Positions 22,819 to 31,303 of a stretch of DNA of 54,882 bases are shown here, one piece after another. Under the pieces are notes generated by a model. It was given only the letters and a program-made list of their open reading frames with translations, did not search any database and had not been told where the DNA came from. This DNA comes from CAZMHN01 sp964566145. Lineage in GTDB: Bacteria > Patescibacteriota > Patescibacteriia > Veblenbacterales > UBA10138. Within the stretch, counting starts at the first letter, position 1. The number at the start of each line of letters is the position of its first letter. The position numbers and the translations under genes are program-made. The stretch is taken from positions 1 through 54,882 of the forward strand of contig CAZMHN010000003.1 of NCBI GenBank assembly GCA_964566145.1. Direction: 5' to 3'.

Positions 22819-23370
22819 TTACTGACTAAAAGGGAACCCCAGAAGCTCCAGGAGGCGCCTGCCCTCATCGCGCGACTTGGCCGTGGTTACCACCGCCACC
22901 TCAAGCCCGTGGAGCGACTCTATCTCATCCGTGCGTATCTCGGGGAACACAATGTGCTCCCGGAACCCTACAGCCAAATTCCCGTGGCGGTCAATGCCCT
23001 TGGGGCTTAGGCCCCGGAAGTCCTTGACGCGCGGAAATGCGACATGGATCAGCTTTTCCAGGAAGCTGTACATCTTTTCTCCCCGCAGTGTCACCATGAC
23101 CCCGACAGCCTGACCCTCGCGTATCTTGAAATTTGAAATGGATTTCTTGGCCAGGGTCATGACGGGTTTCTGCCCGGAAATGCGCGCTAGCGTCTTTTGG
23201 GCGGTTTCCGCCACCTTCGGGTCCTTGGTGGCATGCCCGAGCCCAACGTTCAGGACGACCTTAGTGAGCCGGGGCACGGCCATAACGCTCTTGTACTTCC
23301 CCTCGCTCATGAGCGCCGGGCGCACTTCTTTCAAGTATTTTTCGTAGAGTGATTGATGCTTGGTCGACAT
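22819..23370 (-). CDS. rplE: Large ribosomal subunit protein uL5
   Basis: A 183-residue protein that binds 5S rRNA and contacts the P-site tRNA. It shows VPRLTKVVLNVGLGHATKDP, ISGQKPVMTLAKKSISNFKI, REGQAVGVMVTLRGEKMYSF and FPEIRTDEIESLHGLEVAVV, all expected. Length is typical. It follows rplX by 15 bases. Confidence 0.95.
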   Translation of the reverse strand: MSTKHQSLYEKYLKEVRPALMSEGKYKSVMAVPRLTKVVLNVGLGHATKDPKVAETAQKTLARISGQKPVMTLAKKSISNFKIREGQAVGVMVTLRGEKMYSFLEKLIHVAFPRVKDFRGLSPKGIDRHGNLAVGFREHIVFPEIRTDEIESLHGLEVAVVTTAKSRDEGRRLLELLGFPFSQ

Positions 23371-23385
23371 AAATGGTCCTGAATC

Positions 23386-23718
23386 TTACTGGGTAACGGC
23401 CAAAGACTGGCCGCAACGGTGGCAAATGCGCGCCTTCCGTCCGTCGGCCGAGACCTGTACGCGTATGCGTACGGCGCGGCTGCAGTGCGGACACACCACC
23501 ATGAGTTTGGAAATGGCCAACGGAGCCGCGTACTGCACCCGGCTGCCGGTGCGGCCGCGCTGACGCGTCCTTAGGTGCCTGACCCGTATGTTCACTCCCT
23601 CGACCACGACCATGCCCTGACGCGGGAACACCTGGGTCACCTTGCCCTGCTTGCCGCGGTCGCGTCCGGAAATGACCCGTACCGTGTCGTTTTTCTTGAT
23701 GTGGAGACTCTTTGCCAT
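23386..23718 (-). CDS. rplX: Large ribosomal subunit protein uL24 with C-terminal zinc-ribbon-like motif
   Basis: A 110-residue 50S assembly initiator. The KOW motif is in HIKKNDTVRVISGRDRGKQG, and VVEGVNIRVRHLRTRQRGRT follows. The C-terminal part contains VCPHCSRAVRI and ICHRCGQSL, two CxxC pairs that look able to bind zinc; E. coli L24 lacks them. It lies between rplN and rplE. Confidence 0.93.
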   Translation of the reverse strand: MAKSLHIKKNDTVRVISGRDRGKQGKVTQVFPRQGMVVVEGVNIRVRHLRTRQRGRTGSRVQYAAPLAISKLMVVCPHCSRAVRIRVQVSADGRKARICHRCGQSLAVTQ

Positions 23719-23729
23719 ACCTTAAGCCG

Positions 23730-24101
23730 TTACAGCACCTCGGGCGCCAGCGAAATTATCTTCTGCAAACCTTTGGCCCTAATCTCCCTGGCCACCGGAC
23801 CAAAAATGCGGGTGCCCCTGGGTTCCTTGCTCTTCTTGTCGATGATAACCACAGCGTTGTCGTCGAACCTGATGTATGAGCCGTCCGTCCGCCTGTGCTC
23901 CTTGTGCGTCCGCACCACCACGGCATGGGCCACTTCGCTCTTTTTCACCGTACCGTGCGGCTCGGCCGACTTCACCACCACGGTCACGACGTCGCCCAAA
24001 CCTGCGTAGCGCTTCTTGTAGCCGCCCAGCACGCGAATGCACTGCACTTTTTTGGCGCCAGTGTTGTCCGCGACGTTGAGCATGGTTCGAAGCTGTATCA
24101 T
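23730..24101 (-). CDS. rplN: Large ribosomal subunit protein uL14
   Basis: A 123-residue protein at the subunit interface. It starts MIQLRTMLNVADNTGAKKVQ, one of the most conserved ribosomal sequences, and ends EIRAKGLQKIISLAPEVL. RFDDNAVVIIDKKSKEPRGT and RIFGPVAREI are standard. Length is normal. Spacing to rpsQ is 16 bases. Confidence 0.95.
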   Translation of the reverse strand: MIQLRTMLNVADNTGAKKVQCIRVLGGYKKRYAGLGDVVTVVVKSAEPHGTVKKSEVAHAVVVRTHKEHRRTDGSYIRFDDNAVVIIDKKSKEPRGTRIFGPVAREIRAKGLQKIISLAPEVL

Positions 24102-24117
24102 AGGAATTCGAAGAGCT

Positions 24118-24381
24118 TTAGGCTAGCTTGCGCACGATGCGCCAGCGCTTGGTCTTGGAGTAAGGCCTGGTCTCCTCTATGACCACCTTATCGCCGACTG
24201 CGTAGGCGTTCCTGGCGTCGTGCGACGGGTACCGGCGGCTCACCTGGTACCGCTTGCCGTACTTCGGGTGTGCCACGGTCCGGGTAACGAGCACCACGCG
24301 GGTCTTGTCGGCTTTCGCGGACACGACCACGCCTTCGATATGACGCTTATTGACGATAGGATTTACTGCTGGCATAGACAT
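24118..24381 (-). CDS. rpsQ: Small ribosomal subunit protein uS17
   Basis: An 87-residue 16S rRNA-binding protein with an OB fold. It has IEGVVVSAKADKTRVVLVTR, VAHPKYGKRYQVSRRYPSHD and AVGDKVVIEETRPYSKTKRW, the three typical segments. It follows rpmC by six bases. Confidence 0.94.
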   Translation of the reverse strand: MSMPAVNPIVNKRHIEGVVVSAKADKTRVVLVTRTVAHPKYGKRYQVSRRYPSHDARNAYAVGDKVVIEETRPYSKTKRWRIVRKLA

Positions 24382-24387
24382 TTACAA

Positions 24388-24594
24388 TTACGAACTCTTT
24401 TGTCGGCGAACCGAGGTCAAGCTGGTCATGATGCGCGCCAGGGTGCGCCGGAGAGTGCGGATGGAACGTACGTCCTTGAGCTCCTGCGAGGAAGCCTTGA
24501 GCGTCAACGACCGCAATTCCTGCTTAGCCTCGTCGGACAGCTTCGCAAGCTCGCTCTCGCTCTTTTGGGACATATCCTTGAATGACAAATCCAT
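24388..24594 (-). CDS. rpmC: Large ribosomal subunit protein uL29
   Basis: A 68-residue two-helix protein near the peptide exit tunnel, where it helps recruit trigger factor and SRP. It shows SESELAKLSDEAKQELRSLT and ends LRRTLARIMTSLTSVRRQKS, typical of the family. It lies between rplP and rpsQ. Confidence 0.9.
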   Translation of the reverse strand: MDLSFKDMSQKSESELAKLSDEAKQELRSLTLKASSQELKDVRSIRTLRRTLARIMTSLTSVRRQKSS

Positions 24595-24605
24595 ACGGGT
24601 TTGGC

Positions 24606-25022
24606 CTACATGCCTACTTTCTGAACCACGACGGTTTTCACGGGAAGCTTATAGGCCGCGAGCCTCAAAGAACTCCTGGCCACATCGGCGGCCACGCCGT
24701 CTATCTCGAACAAAATGGTGCCGGGCCTGATCGGAGCCACGTAGTGGTCCACGGCTCCCTTGCCGCCGCCCATGCGTATCTCGTTGCCTTTCACGGTCAC
24801 GGACTTGTCAGGGAACACGCGGATCCACACCCTGCCCTTGCGCAAAAGGTTGCCGGTGATGGCGCGGCGCGCGGATTCAAGCTGGCGGGATGTTATCCAG
24901 CCGGCTTCCAGCGACTTCAGGCCGTATTCGCCGAAGCTCACCAATGTCTTCCGCGTGGCGGACCCTTTTATCTGGTCGCCGCGGTGGCTCTTGCGGTATT
25001 TGACTTTCTTAGGTATCAACAT
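24606..25022 (-). CDS. rplP: Large ribosomal subunit protein uL16
   Basis: A 138-residue protein near the peptidyl transferase centre and A-site tRNA elbow. It starts MLIPKKVKYRKSHRGDQIKG and carries TSRQLESARRAITGNLLRKG and RMGGGKGAVDHYVAPIRPGT, both diagnostic. Length is normal. It follows rpsC by 17 bases. Confidence 0.95.
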   Translation of the reverse strand: MLIPKKVKYRKSHRGDQIKGSATRKTLVSFGEYGLKSLEAGWITSRQLESARRAITGNLLRKGRVWIRVFPDKSVTVKGNEIRMGGGKGAVDHYVAPIRPGTILFEIDGVAADVARSSLRLAAYKLPVKTVVVQKVGM

Positions 25023-25039
25023 AACCGTTTACTAGGAAG

Positions 25040-25759
25040 TTATGAGGCGCGGGAACCGCGCGGCTCTCTGCGGCCGGAACGGAAATTGTTCGCCGGAGCA
25101 ACTTGGGCCGCCTGGGCTTGGGCTTCGCGCGATACCTCTCCCCGATTGATCCAAACCTTTACCCCGATGACGCCGTAGGTGGTACGCGCCACGGTGCGCG
25201 AGTAGTCTATGTCTGCCCGGAGCGTATGGAGCGGCACGGTACCGGTGGACAGCTTCTCGCTACGGGCGATCTCGGCGCCGTTCAGCCGGCCTCCGACCAT
25301 AACCTTCACCCCCAGAGCGCCCGCCTTCATAACCTGGTCCATAGCCTGCTTCATAACGCGCCGGAAAGGCATGCGCTTCTCAAGCTCAATGGCCATGTTC
25401 TCCGCCACCACTTCGGCCGACAGCATGGGATTCGGAACCTCCTGGATGTTGAGCTGTAAATTCTGCTTCGGACCCAAGAACTTGTCCTTCAGCTCCTTCT
25501 TCAATTCCTCCACCTGCTGGCCGCCTCGGCCGATGACCAGGCCAGGCTTGGCCGTCTGAATGGTCACGGTCAGGTTCGAAGGGCCGCGCTCGACCTCAAT
25601 GGAGCTCACCGAGCTCCCCTTGAGCCTGCGCTTCAGCCAGCGCCTCAGCTGGACGTCGGCCATGAGCTGTTCACGATACCCACGGCGCGCGAACCATTTG
25701 GACTTCCACGTGTAGACTATGCCGATGCGGAATATCTTGGGATGTACTTTCTGTCCCAT
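25040..25759 (-). CDS. rpsC: Small ribosomal subunit protein uS3
   Basis: A 239-residue protein of the mRNA entry tunnel. It starts MGQKVHPKIFRIGIVYTWKS, has the KH motif KPGLVIGRGGQQVEELKKEL, and the C-terminal domain with GALGVKVMVGGRLNGAEIAR and TTYGVIGVKVWINRGEV. A short Ala/Gln and Arg-rich tail follows. It is preceded by rplV by eight bases. Confidence 0.95.
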   Translation of the reverse strand: MGQKVHPKIFRIGIVYTWKSKWFARRGYREQLMADVQLRRWLKRRLKGSSVSSIEVERGPSNLTVTIQTAKPGLVIGRGGQQVEELKKELKDKFLGPKQNLQLNIQEVPNPMLSAEVVAENMAIELEKRMPFRRVMKQAMDQVMKAGALGVKVMVGGRLNGAEIARSEKLSTGTVPLHTLRADIDYSRTVARTTYGVIGVKVWINRGEVSREAQAQAAQVAPANNFRSGRREPRGSRAS

Positions 25760-25767
25760 ACGCGTGA

Positions 25768-26139
25768 CTAGCGGCCTGAACCGGTCTTAGCTGACTGCTT
25801 AGGTGCTTTATCGGAAAGCTGAACCTTGATGTGACAGGTTGGGCGTAAAATTGGCGTAGCGCGCCCCTGAGCCCTGGGCGTCCAGCGCTTCAGCCTGGGG
25901 CCTTGGCCCACCTCGATGCGGGTAACGAACAGCTTGTCGGCTGAAATCTCGAAACGGCTCTTGGCGTTGGCCGCGGCCGAACGCATAAGCTTCAAAACGG
26001 GCTTGGCTGGAGCCTGGCGCATGACCGCGAGCTGCTCGAGCGCACGCTCGTACGGCAACCCGCGCACCAGGTCGATGACCAGCTTAACTTTCCGCGGGGA
26101 AGCGCGCAAGAAATTCAATTGTGCCGTTACTGTGGTCAT
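25768..26139 (-). CDS. rplV: Large ribosomal subunit protein uL22
   Basis: A 123-residue protein lining the exit tunnel. It has AQLNFLRASPRKVKLVIDLV, RSAAANAKSRFEISADKLFV and the beta-hairpin LKRWTPRAQGRATPILRPTC, which is the tunnel tip and macrolide-resistance site. The ATG at 26139 gives the family start; the longer frame overlaps rpsS and is not related. The C-terminus is Lys/Ser-rich. Confidence 0.94.
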   Translation of the reverse strand: MTTVTAQLNFLRASPRKVKLVIDLVRGLPYERALEQLAVMRQAPAKPVLKLMRSAAANAKSRFEISADKLFVTRIEVGQGPRLKRWTPRAQGRATPILRPTCHIKVQLSDKAPKQSAKTGSGR

Positions 26140-26144
26140 AAAAA

Positions 26145-26480
26145 TTACTTCTTGGCCGGCTCTTGCACCTTGGCTACCTGAGCCGCGACAGCTGCGGCCG
26201 CGGCGGCGGCCTGCTCTTTGGCCATGCGTCCGCCGTGGGTCTGGAACTTCCTGGTCGGGGCGAACTCGCCCAGCTTGTGCCCGACCATGTCCTCCACAAT
26301 GGAAACCGATATGTGGTTCTTGCCGTTGTGCACCGCAATGGTGAAACCGACCATTTCCGGAGTGATGGTGCTGTCCCTGGACCACGTCCGTATGACAGTG
26401 CGGTCGCCGGGCTTCAAAGCCGCCAGCTTCTTCAGGAGTTTCGGGTCTACGAACGGGCCTTTCTTCAGACTTCGTGACAT
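26145..26480 (-). CDS. rpsS: Small ribosomal subunit protein uS19 with Ala-rich tail
   Basis: A 111-residue protein of the 30S head. It begins MSRSLKKGPFVDPKLLKKLA and contains RDSTITPEMVGFTIAVHNGK and GHKLGEFAPTRKFQTHGG. The last ~25 residues, mostly Ala with Gln and Lys, form a tail longer than the usual 92-residue protein. rplV starts five bases after the stop. Confidence 0.94.
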   Translation of the reverse strand: MSRSLKKGPFVDPKLLKKLAALKPGDRTVIRTWSRDSTITPEMVGFTIAVHNGKNHISVSIVEDMVGHKLGEFAPTRKFQTHGGRMAKEQAAAAAAAVAAQVAKVQEPAKK

Positions 26481-26493
26481 ACGCGTAAAAGAA

Positions 26494-27330
26494 TTACCGC
26501 TTCTTTGGGCGCCTTGAGATGATAAACCGGTTCGACGCCTTGGTGGCGCGCCTGGTCGGAACCCCGAGCGCCGGCTTGCCCCACGGGGTCTTCGGATGCT
26601 TCAAGCCGATAGGATTGTGCCCTTCGCCGCCGCCGTGCGGGTGGTCGACCGGATTCATAGCCTTGCCGCGGACCGACGGACGGAAACCCATGTGCCGCAC
26701 GCGCCCGGCCTTACCCAAACGCACGTTGGAGTAATCAACGTTGCCCACCTGGCCGATGGTCGCGGAACAAAGCTCGGGTACTTTCCTGAGTTCGCCGGAC
26801 GGGAGCTTCAAGAGCGCCAGGCCGCCTTCAACGGACATTAGGGTGGCCCAGGAACCGGCCGAGCGAACGATGACGCCGCCCTGGCCCGGCGTCAATTCCA
26901 CGTTGTGCACCTGGAGACCGGTCGGAATGTGCTTCAATGGCAGACGGTTGCCCGGCTGAACTTCAATCGGCTTCTGCGACGACAGTACCTGCTGCCCAAC
27001 CTTCAGGCCGTCCGGTGCCACCATGTACTGCTTATCGCCGTCTCTATACACCAGGAACGCCAAATTCGCGGTACGGTTCGGGTCGTATTCAATGGCTACC
27101 ACGCGCGCCGGCACATCGTATTTGGTGCGAGCGAAATCCACGACTCGAAGCAAACGCTTCACGCCGCCGCCGCGGTGTCTGACTGTAATTTTGCCCTGGT
27201 TGTTGCGGCCGGCCTGAGAACGCAAACCGACGGTCAGACGCTTGTTCCGGCGCTGCTTGGTGGCCTCGGTCACGAGCGCGCCGGCGTGGCGCCTCCCCGG
27301 GGTAGTTGGTTGATAACGCTTGATTCCCAT
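26494..27330 (-). CDS. rplB: Large ribosomal subunit protein uL2
   Basis: A 278-residue protein essential for subunit joining and peptidyl transfer. It shows KRYQPTTPGRRHAGALVTEA at the start, IEYDPNRTANLAFLVYRDGD in the OB part, and NPVDHPHGGGEGHNPIGLKH with its conserved His near the end. Length is typical. It is six bases downstream of rplW. Confidence 0.95.
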   Translation of the reverse strand: MGIKRYQPTTPGRRHAGALVTEATKQRRNKRLTVGLRSQAGRNNQGKITVRHRGGGVKRLLRVVDFARTKYDVPARVVAIEYDPNRTANLAFLVYRDGDKQYMVAPDGLKVGQQVLSSQKPIEVQPGNRLPLKHIPTGLQVHNVELTPGQGGVIVRSAGSWATLMSVEGGLALLKLPSGELRKVPELCSATIGQVGNVDYSNVRLGKAGRVRHMGFRPSVRGKAMNPVDHPHGGGEGHNPIGLKHPKTPWGKPALGVPTRRATKASNRFIISRRPKKR

Positions 27331-27336
27331 AATCCT

Positions 27337-27684
27337 TTACAACGACTTGGTTACATCTATGGTCTCGCCGGCCTTCAAACGGACAATGAAGCGGCAACGC
27401 ACCTTGGTGTCACCCTGGCTTCGGCCGCGGCGCACCGTCTTGCGCGGCAATACCACGCTGTTGACTCCGTCAACGTGCACTCCGTACGCCGATTCGATGG
27501 CTTTCTTGACTTCCACTTTCGTGAGAGCACCCCTGACCACGAACGCATACTGTCCGCGCTGCCTCAGGCGCTCGGACTTCTCGGACACGAGCGGAATAAG
27601 CCCGACGCCGGTACCGAACCGAACGCTCGTCGGGGTCTTCCCGACGCGGTCGCCGCTGTCACGCTTTTTTCGAAAAACCGCCAT
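27337..27684 (-). CDS. rplW: Large ribosomal subunit protein uL23
   Basis: A 115-residue exit-tunnel protein and docking site for trigger factor and SRP. LIPLVSEKSERLRQRGQYAF, KVEVKKAIESAYGVHVDGVN and GRSQGDTKVRCRFIVRLKAG are the expected segments. A basic N-terminal extension of about 20 residues precedes them. It starts one base after rplD ends. Confidence 0.92.
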   Translation of the reverse strand: MAVFRKKRDSGDRVGKTPTSVRFGTGVGLIPLVSEKSERLRQRGQYAFVVRGALTKVEVKKAIESAYGVHVDGVNSVVLPRKTVRRGRSQGDTKVRCRFIVRLKAGETIDVTKSL

Positions 27685-27685
27685 A

Positions 27686-28324
27686 CTACTTCACTAGTGT
27701 AAAAAGCTCTTCCAGGCCCTTGCTGGACACGAGCCAGCGCGGGAACTGAAGTCCGTCGTACGGGTTCAGGTTTCTTACGGCCATCACGGTCGCCTGGGCC
27801 AGATTCTTCAATCCCTGGCGGTGCGACGCCTCATCGGCTGTCAGAAGCACCAGGCAACGCTGTTTCGGGTCCAGCTTCAGGCTCCTGAGCATGGAAGCGT
27901 ACTGCTTGGTCTTGGGTTCGGTCGGGAACGCGTCCACAGCCATGACTTTGCCGCTCGTAAGGTATTCGGCCACGATCATGGCCCTGGCCTGGCTCTTCAA
28001 CTCATCGCTCAAGCGGTGCCCGTAGTTGCGTTCTTTCCTTGGCCCGAACACTACGCCGCCGCCCACCCACTGAGGGGAACGGGTGGAGCCCTGACGGGCC
28101 CGGCCCGTGCCTTTCTGCTTCCAAGGCTTCTTGCCGCCGCCGGACACTTCCGAACGGATCTTGGTATGCGCGGTCGCCGAACGCCGGTTGGCCGCGTAGC
28201 CGACATACACCTGGTGCACGACTGCGGGCTTCACGGCGCGCGAAGTCACGGCCTTGGGCAGTTCGACCTCGCGGGTCGCCTGACCTGTCCGCGTCATGAT
28301 GGGAATTGAAGTCACTTTAGCCAT
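27686..28324 (-). CDS. rplD: Large ribosomal subunit protein uL4
   Basis: A 212-residue protein whose extended loop lines the exit tunnel; in E. coli it also represses the S10 operon. The loop is KKPWKQKGTGRARQGSTRSP followed by QWVGGGVVFGPRKERNY, and the C-terminal alpha/beta part has LVLLTADEASHRQGLKNLAQ. Length is normal. It follows rplC by eight bases. Confidence 0.95.
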   Translation of the reverse strand: MAKVTSIPIMTRTGQATREVELPKAVTSRAVKPAVVHQVYVGYAANRRSATAHTKIRSEVSGGGKKPWKQKGTGRARQGSTRSPQWVGGGVVFGPRKERNYGHRLSDELKSQARAMIVAEYLTSGKVMAVDAFPTEPKTKQYASMLRSLKLDPKQRCLVLLTADEASHRQGLKNLAQATVMAVRNLNPYDGLQFPRWLVSSKGLEELFTLVK

Positions 28325-28332
28325 ACGCTTAG

Positions 28333-28941
28333 CTAATCCGCCTGAACCAGAATCAAGCTGTTCCTGGCGCCAGGCACCGCACCAGCAAGCATGAGCACAT
28401 TCTTCTCCTGGTCAATCGCCGCCACTGTCAGGTGGTGCACAGTGACGCGGGCATTGCCCATGCGGCCGGCCATGCGCCTGCCCTTCCGCACGTGCTGTAC
28501 CCCGCCGGCGCCGATAGAACCGGGCATGCGGGCCTGGTCCTTGTGGCCGTGCGTCGTAGGGTGGCCGTGGAAATGATGTCGTTTCACGACTCCCTGGAAA
28601 CCCTTGCCTTTGGAAGTACCGGTCACGAACACGCGGTCGCCTACGCTGAACTGGGACACGTCCAGAGTTTGTCCGACGTCGTAAGAGCCGTCTTCCACCC
28701 GGAATTCACGCAAGGTCTTCAGAGGATTGCCAGCGGCCTTCGTGTGCCCGATGCGCGGCTTTGACGCGCGCTTGTCTGCGCCGGAACCAACCTGCACAGC
28801 CAAATAGCCGTCCCGGTCCTTGGTCTTTACCTGCGTCACGACGCAAGGATCGGCCTGAAGCCTGGTGACGGCTACGGCCGCGCCTGACGCATCAAACATC
28901 CGCGTCATGTCGCTTTTTCTGGCAAGTAAGAACTTAGGCAT
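28333..28941 (-). CDS. rplC: Large ribosomal subunit protein uL3
   Basis: A 202-residue assembly-initiating protein. It has KFLLARKSDMTRMFDASGAA at the start, FVTGTSKGKGFQGVVKRHHF in the core loop near the peptidyl transferase centre, and GRRMAGRMGNARVTVHHLTV. It is separated from rpsJ by 233 bases, far more than any other gap in this cluster, and that spacer folds into hairpins. Confidence 0.95.
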   Translation of the reverse strand: MPKFLLARKSDMTRMFDASGAAVAVTRLQADPCVVTQVKTKDRDGYLAVQVGSGADKRASKPRIGHTKAAGNPLKTLREFRVEDGSYDVGQTLDVSQFSVGDRVFVTGTSKGKGFQGVVKRHHFHGHPTTHGHKDQARMPGSIGAGGVQHVRKGRRMAGRMGNARVTVHHLTVAAIDQEKNVLMLAGAVPGARNSLILVQAD

Positions 28942-29174
28942 AGGAGACTTTAGCTAGCATGTGAAAAACCGTACTGCCTTTGGCTGTAAGCGCCTGCGGG
29001 AATGCCCCGCTCGGTAGACGGTTTCTCAAAGTAACAATACAAGATTTCGTAAAAGGTTAGTCTGGGGTCTGCTTCTCCCTGAAGGCTTTCCCTGGGGCGT
29101 CGCAGGTACCCCGTGGGAAACGGGGCCGTTCGCGAATCCATGCAGGGTAGCCGTGGGAATGAACTGGCGGAAAA
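28942..29174 (-). promoter_or_regulatory. Structured rpsJ-rplC spacer, candidate leader/attenuator
   Basis: On the minus strand a hairpin CCCCGT/ACGGGG (29109-29125) is followed by a larger domain closed by AAACCGT/ACGGTTT (29018-29024 with 28966-28972). That domain contains GCGGG/CCCGC (28996-29010) and a small GCC/GGC stem. The closing stem ends in a run of Us, like a terminator, just before rplC. No reading frame in it resembles a protein. A feedback site for an r-protein such as uL4 is a reasonable guess, but it does not match a leader I can name. Confidence 0.5.
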
Positions 29175-29552
29175 CTACATCTTTATCTCGACATCGACGC
29201 CGGCAGGCAGATTTAGGTTCGTAAGGGCGTCAATGGTTTTCGGTGTGGGGTCAAGGATGTCCAGCAATCGCTTGTGCACGCGCATCTCATATTGTTCACG
29301 CGCGTTCTTGTCTATGAACGACGAGGAATTCACGGTGTACCTGGTCTTCTCGGTAGGCAGCGGTATGGGACCGACCACGGTGGCTCCGCTTCGCACGGCG
29401 GTATCCAGTATGGTGCGCACCGACTGGTCTATGATCTTGTGATCATAGGCACGGATGCGGATGCGCAAGCGCGCTTTATCCCCTTCTTCTTCTTTGGTAC
29501 GCGCGCTGTCTTGCGGAGCGGTTTTATGCTTGGCTGGTGTGGTGGAAACCAT
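29175..29552 (-). CDS. rpsJ: Small ribosomal subunit protein uS10
   Basis: A 125-residue 30S head protein that also serves as NusE in antitermination. The conserved part is LRIRIRAYDHKIIDQSVRTI, GPIPLPTEKTRYTVNSSSFI and EMRVHKRLLDILDPTPKTID. A ~25-residue charged N-terminal extension (Lys, Thr, Glu) precedes it. It follows tuf by 53 bases and opens the S10 cluster. Confidence 0.95.
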   Translation of the reverse strand: MVSTTPAKHKTAPQDSARTKEEEGDKARLRIRIRAYDHKIIDQSVRTILDTAVRSGATVVGPIPLPTEKTRYTVNSSSFIDKNAREQYEMRVHKRLLDILDPTPKTIDALTNLNLPAGVDVEIKM

Positions 29553-29605
29553 GGTTCCTCGTTGTGAATGTGCGGCGGGTGTAAAGCTTCAGGCCGTGAG
29601 CGTCA

Positions 29606-30808
<1,203 letters not shown>

Positions 30809-30936
30809 AGGCTTAGAATCTCCTTACTTTTCGTGTCTTCGTCTTGGCTCTACAAGCCATTCTGCTCCCGCAGAGCAGGCCTCGAAGCACGAATTTTAGC
30901 GGTAAATGTTGAAGTTAGAGGCTAAAAAGCTTGTTC

Positions 30937-30965
30937 ACTGTAGCACGGGCAATCCAGTTTGGCAA
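30937..30965 (-). promoter_or_regulatory. tuf promoter (TTGCCA-N17-TACAGT)
   Basis: A -35 TTGCCA (30960-30965) and -10 TACAGT (30937-30942) are 17 bases apart. The start would be about 125 bases before the tuf ATG. This may drive the whole tuf-rpsJ-S10 cluster. Confidence 0.55.
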
Positions 30966-31006
30966 GGGGTCGGACAATGAACAGTCTTTCCCCAGCTGGC
31001 TCAGGT

Positions 31007-31300
31007 CTATTCCAGGGGCTCCGGGTAGTACTGGTCGTCATCCGTAACCGTACCTTGGGGCGGGTCTATTGCCTCGAGCTTGGCCGGATCCGCTGCGGAC
31101 GCGGGCCTGGGTGCCGCGGCGCGGGAGTTCCCGTTCGCCTGCGGCCTGGCTCCAGCCTTCCCTCCGCCGCCGGACAGCTGTTCGTACTCCGTAAGCGACA
31201 AAAGTACGATGGGCTCCTGTCCCGGCACTACTACCACCACCCGTTCACCTTTGCGGCCAAGGATACGCTTGAGTTCGGCGAGATCGACCAGGTTCTCCAT
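31007..31300 (-). CDS. Phd/YefM-like small protein, orphan
   Basis: A 97-residue protein beginning MENLVDLAELKRILGRKGER and then VVVVVPGQEPIVLLSLTEYE. The first ~45 residues resemble the strand-helix pattern and SLxEYExL element of Phd/YefM antitoxins. The rest is a low-complexity Gly/Ala/Pro tail with an acidic end. No toxin gene is adjacent. It starts three bases after the fusA stop and is thus co-transcribed with the translation factor genes. The family assignment is weak; a ribosome-linked accessory protein is also possible. Confidence 0.5.
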   Translation of the reverse strand: MENLVDLAELKRILGRKGERVVVVVPGQEPIVLLSLTEYEQLSGGGGKAGARPQANGNSRAAAPRPASAADPAKLEAIDPPQGTVTDDDQYYPEPLE

Positions 31301-31303
31301 AGG

